DNA of 43,592 nucleotides from Deltaproteobacteria bacterium (GTDB lineage: Bacteria; Myxococcota_A; UBA796; SXON01): assembly GCA_016875435.1 (NCBI GenBank), contig VGRE01000004.1:1-43592 (forward strand), in the 5' to 3' direction. Position 1 is the stretch's first letter; the number at the start of each line of letters is the position of its first letter. The notes under the pieces were generated by a model that did not search any database, was not told the DNA's origin, and saw only the letters and a program-made list of their open reading frames with translations. Made by a program: the position numbers and the translations under genes. Shown here in pieces: positions 34,054 through 40,356 of this stretch.

Positions 34054-34281
34054 CTACCGCCGCTCCGCCACGTGCATCACCGGCCCGTCGCGCCACCGAG
34101 GCCAGGCGTAACTGCTCTGGGCGAGCACGTCGCAGCAGGTGACCAGCAACTCGCGACCGCCCGTCACCACCACGCAGGTGTGCGGGCGGTTGTAGCCCAT
34201 GTAGTCGCCGCCGGGGACGGCCTCCCGGAGTTCGTCCTCACCGATGCCCCTACCACGACATCGGCTGCGAGGACCCTGCTT
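34054..34281 (-). pseudogene. C-terminal gene remnant, unrecognised
   Basis: A 75-codon reverse frame between in-frame TAGs (34282-34284 and 34054-34056). The last 62 codons or so look protein-coding in composition: G-E-D-E-L-R-E-A-V-P-G-G-D-Y-M-G-Y-N-R-P-H-T, then CVVVTGGRELLVTCCDVLAQ and W-P-R-W-R-D-G-P-V-M-H-V-A-E-R-R. No plausible start precedes the protein-like part, except an internal ATG at 34200 that would give 48 residues. It is best read as the tail of a larger gene whose 5' portion was lost, perhaps when the cys operon leader came to lie next to it. Alternatively it is a small real gene starting at 34200. Confidence 0.5.
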
Positions 34282-34330
34282 CTAATCGTGCGTTCCTCGT
34301 GGTCGGCCGCGGCGAGTGAGCCCCGCCCAC

Positions 34331-34360
34331 TTGCGCCCCGCCCGTGCATCGGGCTATCGT
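34331..34360 (+). promoter_or_regulatory. Putative promoter of the cys leader and operon
   Basis: TTGCGC (34331-34336) and TATCGT (34355-34360) are separated by 18 bases. Nine bases separate the -10 from the ATG at 34370, so the transcript would begin at or just before that ATG: a leaderless leader peptide. Confidence 0.5.
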
Positions 34361-34369
34361 CTCGCAGCG

Positions 34370-34456
34370 ATGCCCTCCCGTGTTGCCCCCGCCTCTGCCA
34401 CCAGCTGCACCTGTTGCTGCTGTTGTGCCCTGGCCGGGGCGAACGCGGGATCATAG
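34370..34456 (+). CDS. Poly-cysteine leader peptide of the cys operon
   Basis: A 28-codon ORF, ATG to TAG, with no recognisable domain. Residues 1-12 are MPSRVAPASATS; then comes C-T-C-C-C-C-C (13-19, codons TGC ACC TGT TGC TGC TGT TGT) and a tail ALAGANAGS. Six Cys codons in a row of seven is extraordinary for a random frame. It ends 72 bases before cysH. The ATG has no room for a Shine-Dalgarno sequence, and a promoter-like TATCGT sits 9 bases ahead, so it should be translated from a leaderless mRNA. Poly-Cys leader peptides that sense cysteinyl-tRNA supply are known upstream of sulfur genes in mycobacteria. By analogy ribosomes would stall here when cysteine is short. The peptide itself need have no function. 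Confidence 0.78.
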   Translation: MPSRVAPASATSCTCCCCCALAGANAGS

Positions 34457-34523
34457 CCTAGATTCCCACGTTCCCCCGGCCGAGTGCCGGGGGAAAGCCT
34501 CCGGCGCGGCCATGTCCCCGGAG
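34432..34523 (+). promoter_or_regulatory. cysH leader: Candidate attenuator: alternative hairpins covering the cysH ribosome-binding site
   Basis: Four complementary segments follow the Cys codons. Segment 1, GGCCGGGG (34432-34439, inside the leader ORF), is a perfect 8-base match to segment 2, CCCCGGCC (34474-34481). Segment 2, extended to TTCCCCCGGC (34471-34480), is also a perfect 10-base match to segment 3, GCCGGGGGAA (34486-34495), with a 5-base loop. Segment 3 in turn can pair CCGGGG (34487-34492) with CCCCGG (34516-34521). The latter overlaps GGAG (34520-34523), the cysH Shine-Dalgarno. Separately CTCCGG (34499-34504) pairs with CCGGAG (34518-34523). There is no T-run, so control is more likely at translation or by Rho than by an intrinsic terminator. 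Which state frees the SD cannot be decided from sequence alone. Confidence 0.6.
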
Positions 34524-34528
34524 ACAAG

Positions 34529-35173
34529 ATGTCGGCACCCGTTCCCCTCGCCACGGGCGACGCGCGCGAGTTGTTGCGCGCCACCGTCGCCCAGTTCGGC
34601 CCGCGCGCCGCGCTGGTTTCGGCGCTCGGTCCCCAGACCTTGTGCATCCTGCAGCTGCTCCGCCAGGAGGGACTGTCCCTGCCCACCTTCTTCCTCGACA
34701 CCGGCTGCCACTTCGCCGAGACCCTCGCCTTCCGCCAAGAGGTGGAGCGACACTTCGGCGTCGAGGTACACGCGGTGCGTCCCGCCCTCGACCCGGGACC
34801 ACTCCACGCCACCGACCCCGAGCGCTGCTGCGCGATCCGCAAGGTGCAGCCCTTGCAGCAGCTCCTCGGCGGCTTCGAGGCCTGGGTGAGCGGCATCCGC
34901 GCCGAGCAGACCGCCGACCGCGCCGAGGCCGCCGCCGTGGAGTGGGACCTGCGCTTCGGGCTGTGGAAGGTAAACCCGCTCCTGGGGTGGTCGCGGGCGA
35001 CGGTCGACGAGTTCCTCTCGCGACACGGCGTCCCCACCAACCCCCTGCTGGCAAGCGGTTACCGCTCCATCGGTTGCGCGCCCTGCACGCAACCGTCCAC
35101 CGACGAGCGCGGCGGCCGCTGGCCCGGCCTCGCGAAGACCGAGTGCGGCTTGCACCGCCGGAGTTCCGCATGA
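34529..35173 (+). CDS. cysH: Phosphoadenylyl/adenylyl-sulfate reductase (4Fe-4S type)
   Basis: 214 residues from ATG 34529. CysH reduces APS or PAPS to sulfite with thioredoxin. Visible motifs: TFFLDTGCHFAETL (about 47-60), ERCCAIRKVQPL (about 97) with a Cys pair, VSGIRAEQTADRA (about 118-130), GCAPCTQP (second Cys pair, about 187-194) and the C-terminal ECGLH with the catalytic Cys. The two Cys pairs would hold a 4Fe-4S cluster, the mark of the APS-reducing type. A GGAG Shine-Dalgarno lies 5 bases upstream and is covered by the leader hairpin. The frame is open 15 codons further up, but ATG 34529 fits the SD. Its TGA overlaps the next ATG (ATGA). Confidence 0.9.
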   Translation: MSAPVPLATGDARELLRATVAQFGPRAALVSALGPQTLCILQLLRQEGLSLPTFFLDTGCHFAETLAFRQEVERHFGVEVHAVRPALDPGPLHATDPERCCAIRKVQPLQQLLGGFEAWVSGIRAEQTADRAEAAAVEWDLRFGLWKVNPLLGWSRATVDEFLSRHGVPTNPLLASGYRSIGCAPCTQPSTDERGGRWPGLAKTECGLHRRSSA

Positions 35174-37215
35174 CTTTCCGTGTCGCCGGCGAGCGCCCGG
35201 CCGTCCTCGCCGAGATCGAGGAGCTGTCCAGCCAGATCGAGCGGTACCGCCGCGGGCTGGTACCCGAGCACGTGTTCGTGGAGCGGCGCCTACGCCACGG
35301 CATCTACGGCCAGCGCCAGGACGGCGTGCACATGATGCGAAGCAAGCTGCCGCTGGGGCTCATCAGCCCGGCGCAGCTCGCCGCCTTCGCCGACATCGCG
35401 GAGACCTACGGCTCGGGGGTGGCGCACCTCACCACCCGCCAGGACATCCAGGTGCACTTCGTGCGCTTGCCGAGCACGCCGGGCCTGCTCCGCGACCTCG
35501 ACGCCGCCGACATGAGCGCGCGCGAGGCCTGCGGCAACGTGGTGCGCAATGTCACCGCCGCCGCCAACAGCGGCGTGGTGAGCGAGCCCTTCGACGTGAC
35601 CCCGCACGCGCTCCGCCTCGCCCGCTTCGCGATGCGCCACCCCGACGGGCAGGCCCTCGGCCGCAAGTTCAAGATCAGCTTCGCCAGCGTGAACGACCCC
35701 CTCTGGAACCTCGCGCGCATCCACGACCTCGGCTTCACCGCCCGGCGTCGCGACGGCGTCGATGGCTTCGAGGTGCGGGCCGGCGGCGGCCTCGGCGCGG
35801 TGCCGATGGAGGCGCAGGTGCTCCACGACTTCGTGCCGGCCGACGAGATCGCGAGCCTCACCCAAGCGGTGCTCCGCGCCTTCGCGCGGCACGGCGAGAA
35901 GAAGAACCGGGCGCGGGCGCGGCTCAAGTTCTTGCTCGCTGACTGGGGCATCGAGCGCCTCCGCGCCGAGGTGGCGGCGTTGACCGAGCCGGTCGCGACC
36001 GAGCCGCTGCCCCCGGTGGCCGACGCGCCGCTGTTCCCACCCGGGACCAGCACCGCCCACGGCCCCGATCTGCTCGCCCAGCGACAGCCCGGCTACGTCG
36101 CCGTGAAGGTACGCGTGCCCCGCGGGGATCTCACGCCAGCGCAGCTCCGCGGCCTCGCGACGCTCCTCGCCCGCGAGGTGGGCGACACCACGCGCATCAC
36201 GCCGGAGCAGGGCCTGCTGGTGCGCTTCGTGTCCACCGATCGCCTGCGCGCGGTGCGCGAGGGCCTCGCCGCCCTCGGACTCGGCGATAGCGGCGCCCAC
36301 GGCCTCGCCGACCCGGTCACCTGCCCCGGGGCCGACACCTGCAAGCTCGGGATCACGCGTCCCCGCGCGGTCGCGACCGCGATGGGCTCGGCGCTCGACG
36401 CCCTAGCCGTCGACGAGAAGCTGTCGCGACTCCGCGTCCACATCTCGGGCTGCCCCAACGGCTGCGCCCAGCACGCCATCGCCGACATCGGCTTCTACGG
36501 CGCCGCGCGCACTGTCAACGGCGTCGTGGTGCCGCACTACCTGGTCATCCTCGGCGGCGAGGCCGGGGGCCTGGCCTTCGGCGGCGCCGTGGCCAAGGTG
36601 CCCGCGGCCCGGGGCGGCGAGGCGGTCCGCGTTCTCGCCGAGGCATTCCGGCTGTCGAACGCGGCGAGTTTCGCCGAGTTCGTCCGCGCGAGCGGTCGCC
36701 CGGCGCTCAAGGCCCTGCTGGAGCCGCTGCAAGAACTCCCCGCCCTCGAGGCCGACCCTGCGGCCTACCGCGAGGCCGGGAGCGACGAACCCTTCCGCGT
36801 GGTGCGCGGCGTGGGCGAGTGCGCCGGCGAGGTGGTCGACGGCGCCGACTTCCTGCTCAGCGACGCCGACGCCGCCGTGGAGGAGGCACACGCCCGTCCA
36901 GAGCGCGCCATCGTCGCGACCGAGCGCGCCTTCCGCCTCGCCGCCCGCGCCTTGCTCGCCGTCGACCATGCCGAGCCCCGGGCCGACGCCGAGGTGCTCG
37001 CCGCCTTCAAGTCCCGTTTCTACGAGGCCGGCCGTATCTTCGAGGGCGTCGGCTACTACTACCTGCACGCCGCCACCGAGGCCGATCCTACCGGTGACCG
37101 CTTACGACGCCGCGTGGCCGAGGCCGAGTTGTTCGTGCAGGAGGCGCACGGCATCGTGGGCCGAATACGCGCGCCCGCCCCCCAGCCGCGCCACGCCGCG
37201 CCGGAGGCCACGTGA
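35170..37215 (+). CDS. Ferredoxin-type sulfite (nitrite/sulfite) reductase with C-terminal helical extension
   Basis: 681 residues from ATG 35170. Two repeated half-domains are visible, with the substrate motif HLTTRQDIQVHF (about 79-90). The siroheme/4Fe-4S ligands are TCPGADTCKLG (C-x5-C, about 382) and SGCPNGCAQH (C-x3-C, about 428). It reduces sulfite to sulfide using six electrons, probably from ferredoxin. The order cysH-this gene-cysG favours sulfite over nitrite. The last 130 residues or so (from GSDEPFRVVRGVGECAG on) are helical and absent from typical NirA/Sir proteins; their role is unknown. The frame starts far upstream inside cysH, but ATG 35170 overlaps cysH's stop. Confidence 0.87.
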   Translation: MTFRVAGERPAVLAEIEELSSQIERYRRGLVPEHVFVERRLRHGIYGQRQDGVHMMRSKLPLGLISPAQLAAFADIAETYGSGVAHLTTRQDIQVHFVRLPSTPGLLRDLDAADMSAREACGNVVRNVTAAANSGVVSEPFDVTPHALRLARFAMRHPDGQALGRKFKISFASVNDPLWNLARIHDLGFTARRRDGVDGFEVRAGGGLGAVPMEAQVLHDFVPADEIASLTQAVLRAFARHGEKKNRARARLKFLLADWGIERLRAEVAALTEPVATEPLPPVADAPLFPPGTSTAHGPDLLAQRQPGYVAVKVRVPRGDLTPAQLRGLATLLAREVGDTTRITPEQGLLVRFVSTDRLRAVREGLAALGLGDSGAHGLADPVTCPGADTCKLGITRPRAVATAMGSALDALAVDEKLSRLRVHISGCPNGCAQHAIADIGFYGAARTVNGVVVPHYLVILGGEAGGLAFGGAVAKVPAARGGEAVRVLAEAFRLSNAASFAEFVRASGRPALKALLEPLQELPALEADPAAYREAGSDEPFRVVRGVGECAGEVVDGADFLLSDADAAVEEAHARPERAIVATERAFRLAARALLAVDHAEPRADAEVLAAFKSRFYEAGRIFEGVGYYYLHAATEADPTGDRLRRRVAEAELFVQEAHGIVGRIRAPAPQPRHAAPEAT

Positions 37216-38591
37216 GCGTTCGACAGGTCATCTCCTTCCCGGGGGCGACGCCCGACCCGGTGTCCTACATGGCCGGCCTGCGTCTCAAGCGTCGCGACGC
37301 GCTGGTGGTCGGGGGCGGGGCCGTGGCCACCCAGCGGGTCCGCGCGCTCCTGGCGGCCGGCGCGGCGGTCACCGTCGTGGCCCCGCGGATCGGCGCCGAG
37401 CTGCTGGCCCGGCTCACCGCGGGCGAGATCGTCCACCACGCGCGCCTGTTTGCCCCCGCCGATCTGCAAGGCATGGCCGTGGTCCTCGTCGCCATCGACG
37501 ACCGCGTGGTGAGCGCAGCCATCGCCCGCTACGCCCGCCAGCGCGGCGCCTGGGTGAACGTGGCCGACCGTCCCGAGCTCTGCGACTTCTACCTCCCCGC
37601 CATCCACCGCGCCGGCCCGGTGCAAGTGGCGGTCTCCACCGACGGCGCGAGCCCCGGCCTCGCCGCGCGCCTCCGCGACGAGATCCGCGACGCCCTCCCC
37701 GCCGATCTCCCCGCCGCCGTAGAGAACTTCGCCGCGCTGCGCCAGCAAGTCCGCGGCGAGGAACCCGACCCGGCGGTGCGCATGGCGAAGCTCGCGAAGA
37801 TCGCCCGCGAGACGCCGTGGTCCACCCTGGCCAACGGCCGGAAGGTCGCCGAGAATCCCCACCCTGTGACCCTCGCCAGCGCCGGCCCCGGCAACCCCCG
37901 GCTCCTCACCCTCGCCGCCCGCGACGCCCTCGCCGCCGCCGACCTCGTCGTGGCCGATCGCCTCGTCCCCGCCGAGATCCTCGCCCTCGCGGGCGGCCGC
38001 GTCATCCTCGCTGACGACAAGCACGATCCCGCCTCGGTCGCCAGCGTGCAGTCCCGCATCTACGCGCTGCTCCGCGAGGCCCACGCCCGCGGCGAGCGCT
38101 GCGTTCGGCTCTGCGCGGGCGACGTGGCCATCTTCGGCCGGCTCCACGAGACCATCGAGGCCCTGTCCCCGGTGCCCGTCGAGGTGATCCCCGGCGTGTC
38201 GGCCCTCACCGCGCCCGGCTTCCCCCTCACCGCGCGCGGCGTGGCCGATCGCTTCACCGTGGTCAGCGCCCGCGGCGCCGGGGGCGCTCCCGGCTCGCTG
38301 CCGCCCTACGATCCGCGGCAGACGCTGGTCATCTTCATGGGCGCGGGGAGCCTTCCCGCCCTGTCCAGCGCCTTGTTGTCCTTGTGCTACCCTCCCGGCG
38401 CCGCCGCGCTCGTCGTCAGCCAGGCCACCCGCCCCGGCGAGTCGCGACAGGTCGCGACGGTAGCCACGCTCGGCGATCTCGACGCGGAAGCCCCGGCGGT
38501 AATCTACGTCGGAGGTGCGGCGGTGCTCGCGATGCTACCGCCGTCGCGCGAGGAGCTTGGCGGGGGAGAACAGCGGGTCGAAGGGGGGTAG
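37212..38591 (+). CDS. cysG: Siroheme synthase (fused Met8-like dehydrogenase and uroporphyrinogen-III C-methyltransferase)
   Basis: 459 residues, the CysG layout. The N-terminal NAD-binding domain has ALVVGGGAVATQRVRALLAAGA (about 30-51) and V-N-V-A-D-R-P-E-L-C-D-F, then STDGASPGLAARLRDEIR. The methyltransferase part has ASAGPGNPRLLTLAA (about 220-234), RVILADDKHD, CAGDVAIFGR (usually GGDPFIFGR) and EVIPGVSA. It supplies siroheme for the preceding sulfite reductase. GTG 37212 overlaps that gene's TGA. The last 20 residues or so (LPPSREELGGG) overlap a possible broken gene on the other strand and may be a run-on tail after loss of the native end. Confidence 0.9.
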   Translation: MSVRQVISFPGATPDPVSYMAGLRLKRRDALVVGGGAVATQRVRALLAAGAAVTVVAPRIGAELLARLTAGEIVHHARLFAPADLQGMAVVLVAIDDRVVSAAIARYARQRGAWVNVADRPELCDFYLPAIHRAGPVQVAVSTDGASPGLAARLRDEIRDALPADLPAAVENFAALRQQVRGEEPDPAVRMAKLAKIARETPWSTLANGRKVAENPHPVTLASAGPGNPRLLTLAARDALAAADLVVADRLVPAEILALAGGRVILADDKHDPASVASVQSRIYALLREAHARGERCVRLCAGDVAIFGRLHETIEALSPVPVEVIPGVSALTAPGFPLTARGVADRFTVVSARGAGGAPGSLPPYDPRQTLVIFMGAGSLPALSSALLSLCYPPGAAALVVSQATRPGESRQVATVATLGDLDAEAPAVIYVGGAAVLAMLPPSREELGGGEQRVEGG

Positions 38592-38826
38592 GGCCCACCT
38601 CCGCGTCGCCGACCGCCGCGGCCACCAGGGAGGCGGCAAAGGTGGGAAGTTTCACCGCGCGATCGCCCTCCTGGGTCGTGCGCGACAGGATCTCGCAGCC
38701 CCGGCCGGGCACCCGGAGCGCGTCGTTCTGGGCGTACAGATGGTCGTCGGTCGACAGGCGCTGGGCAACTCCCATGCGCCCGGTGCGCCCAAGCGGCGCG
38801 TCGACGATCACCCACGCCGCACTCAA
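38535..38826 (-). pseudogene. Frameshifted small gene, unrecognised
   Basis: The 265-base gap after cysG carries protein-like reverse-strand sequence. From TTG 38826 or GTG 38811 it reads VIVDAPLGRTGRMGVAQRLS, then T-D-D-H-L-Y-A-Q-N-D-A-L-R and EGDRAVKLPTFAASLVAAAVGDAEVG. This frame then continues meaninglessly through the end of cysG. One base over, near 38590 at a GGGCCC/C6 run, the reading LPPFDPLFSPAKLLARRR ends at TAG 38535, a natural-looking basic C-terminus. Together they suggest a roughly 95-residue protein with one frameshift. TATCGG upstream on this strand could be its promoter. A sequencing error at the C-run is possible. Confidence 0.42.
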
Positions 38827-38856
38827 GTCCCGCCGCCCCTGACCGATAGCCCCCCC

Positions 38857-40290
38857 ATGGCGCTCGCCATTCTCGCTGCCCTCGCCCTCGCCGAGTCCTC
38901 GGCCACCTCCTTCGCCACCGACGCGGGCGACTGGGAGGGCGGCAGCCTCGGCGACGGGGTGCTCGTCGTGACCGAGAGCACGACGCTCACCCTCGACAGC
39001 ATGGCCAGCTTCACGCTCACCGCGCGCGTGCGCCTCGTCGACGGCGACGGCTTCTCGCTCCTGGCGGGCGGGTCGGTCTTCGACGCTGACTACACCGGCA
39101 CCGAGCGCCTCTCGCTCGACAGCGACACCGCCCCCTTCCCCCCCTCGGAACTCGACTTCGACGCCGAGAGCACGGTGGCGGACAACCTCGCCGACCCCGA
39201 CCTCGCCCGCTTCGGCGACGAGTTCCTGCTCGGCGGCACCCGCGACGGGGGCCTCGTACTCTCGCGCGACCCGGACGCCGCCTTCGTCGACTTCGCCTCG
39301 ATTGTCGCCGACGCCGCCGAGCCCGACCTGCTGGTGGGCACCGAGTTGCACGTGTACTTCAGCCGAGACGGGGCCATTCACCGCGCCACCGCGCCCGACG
39401 GCGAGAGCTTCACGGAAGAGGGCGAGGTGCTGGCCCCCGGGGCCGACTTCGACTCCACCGGGATTGGCTCGCCCAGTGTCGTGATCGACGACGCGGGAAC
39501 CTACCACCTGTACTACAGCGTCCCCGCCACCGGCGCTACCGGCTACGCCACCAGCGCCGACGGCCTCGCGTTCACCCGGATGGGCGAGCTGAGTACCGGG
39601 AGCGACCGCCTCTGGCTGGCCGATGTCAGCTACGACAACGGCGCCTTCTCGGCGCTCTACTCGATGGGCGACGGCCTCGGCCTCGCGCTCGGCGGCTCCG
39701 ATCCCACGCTGGCCGACGACGGCACCGACATTCGCCCGCTGGTGGAGGCCGACCAGGCCTCGTGGGCCGACGATGGTTTCGGCGCACCCACGCTCCTGTT
39801 CGACAACGACGCGCTCTACGCCTACGTGGCCGCCACCGACGAGGGCGAGGCGGTGATCGGGGAGATCGGGAGCGAGCCCGAGCCCGGCACCTGGGTGACA
39901 CTCGCGCTCGACTGGGACGGCGAGAGCCTCCTGGCCCGCTGGAACGACGTCGAGTTGGCCTCGTCGGCCACCGGCATCGAGTCCTTCACCTTCACCGTCG
40001 ATGGTTCGCTCGAGATCGACGAGGTCGAGGTCGAGTACACCACCATTTCTGACACCGGCGTCTTCGACAGCGGCATTCCGAACACGGAGGACAGCGGCGT
40101 GAACGACGACACCAGCACGCCCCCCGCCGCCCTCGACAGCGCCGACACCGGCGCCGCCTTCCCCGGCTACAACGCGGGCGAGTGGCTCGGCGACCCGGGC
40201 GGCTGCAGCTGCAACAGCACCGCGCCCAACCCGGCGGTGTTCTCCCTCGGCTGGCTCCTCCTCCTCCGCCGCATCAGGGGCAACAAGTGA
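38857..40290 (+). CDS. Secreted beta-propeller-like protein with MYXO-CTERM-like tail
   Basis: 477 residues from ATG 38857. A signal peptide (LAILAALALAESSA) is followed by repeating units such as ADPDLARFGDEFLLGGTRDGG, SPSVVIDDAGTYHLYYSVP and LWLADVSYDNGAFSALYS. This D-P/S-x-V-x-x-D...Y-x-L-Y-Y rhythm is that of five-bladed propellers of GH43/GH32-like glycosidases. An Asp/Ser/Thr linker (DTGVFDSGIPNTEDSG, about 395-430) leads to GGCSCNSTAPN, then a hydrophobic segment AVFSLGWLLLL, then R-R-I-R-G-N-K. A Cys-containing motif, helix and Arg tail is the MYXO-CTERM sorting layout known from Myxococcota. GATAGC lies just before the ATG. No catalytic residues were assigned. Confidence 0.7.
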   Translation: MALAILAALALAESSATSFATDAGDWEGGSLGDGVLVVTESTTLTLDSMASFTLTARVRLVDGDGFSLLAGGSVFDADYTGTERLSLDSDTAPFPPSELDFDAESTVADNLADPDLARFGDEFLLGGTRDGGLVLSRDPDAAFVDFASIVADAAEPDLLVGTELHVYFSRDGAIHRATAPDGESFTEEGEVLAPGADFDSTGIGSPSVVIDDAGTYHLYYSVPATGATGYATSADGLAFTRMGELSTGSDRLWLADVSYDNGAFSALYSMGDGLGLALGGSDPTLADDGTDIRPLVEADQASWADDGFGAPTLLFDNDALYAYVAATDEGEAVIGEIGSEPEPGTWVTLALDWDGESLLARWNDVELASSATGIESFTFTVDGSLEIDEVEVEYTTISDTGVFDSGIPNTEDSGVNDDTSTPPAALDSADTGAAFPGYNAGEWLGDPGGCSCNSTAPNPAVFSLGWLLLLRRIRGNK

Positions 40291-40356
40291 CCCGCCGCAC
40301 CCCGCCCGAGCCCTGGCCCCCCCGCCAGGAGCCCCGGAACGGGTGAGGGACGTACG

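Larger units (their letters stand above)
427..38460. repeat. Dispersed palindrome GTCGCGAC / TGTCGCGACA
   Basis: Perfect 10-base copies TGTCGCGACA are at 427-436, 2744-2753, 5410-5419, 9687-9696, 10227-10236, 18391-18400 and 26226-26235. The 8-base core GTCGCGAC was counted by eye about 30 times, both in genes on either strand and between genes. It is not tandem and not linked to one reading frame. Confidence 0.75.

Noticed and set aside
34471-34495. Hairpin after the leader ORF as an intrinsic terminator
   Set aside because: The 10-base stem is strong, but AAAGCC follows instead of a T-run; translational control is more likely.
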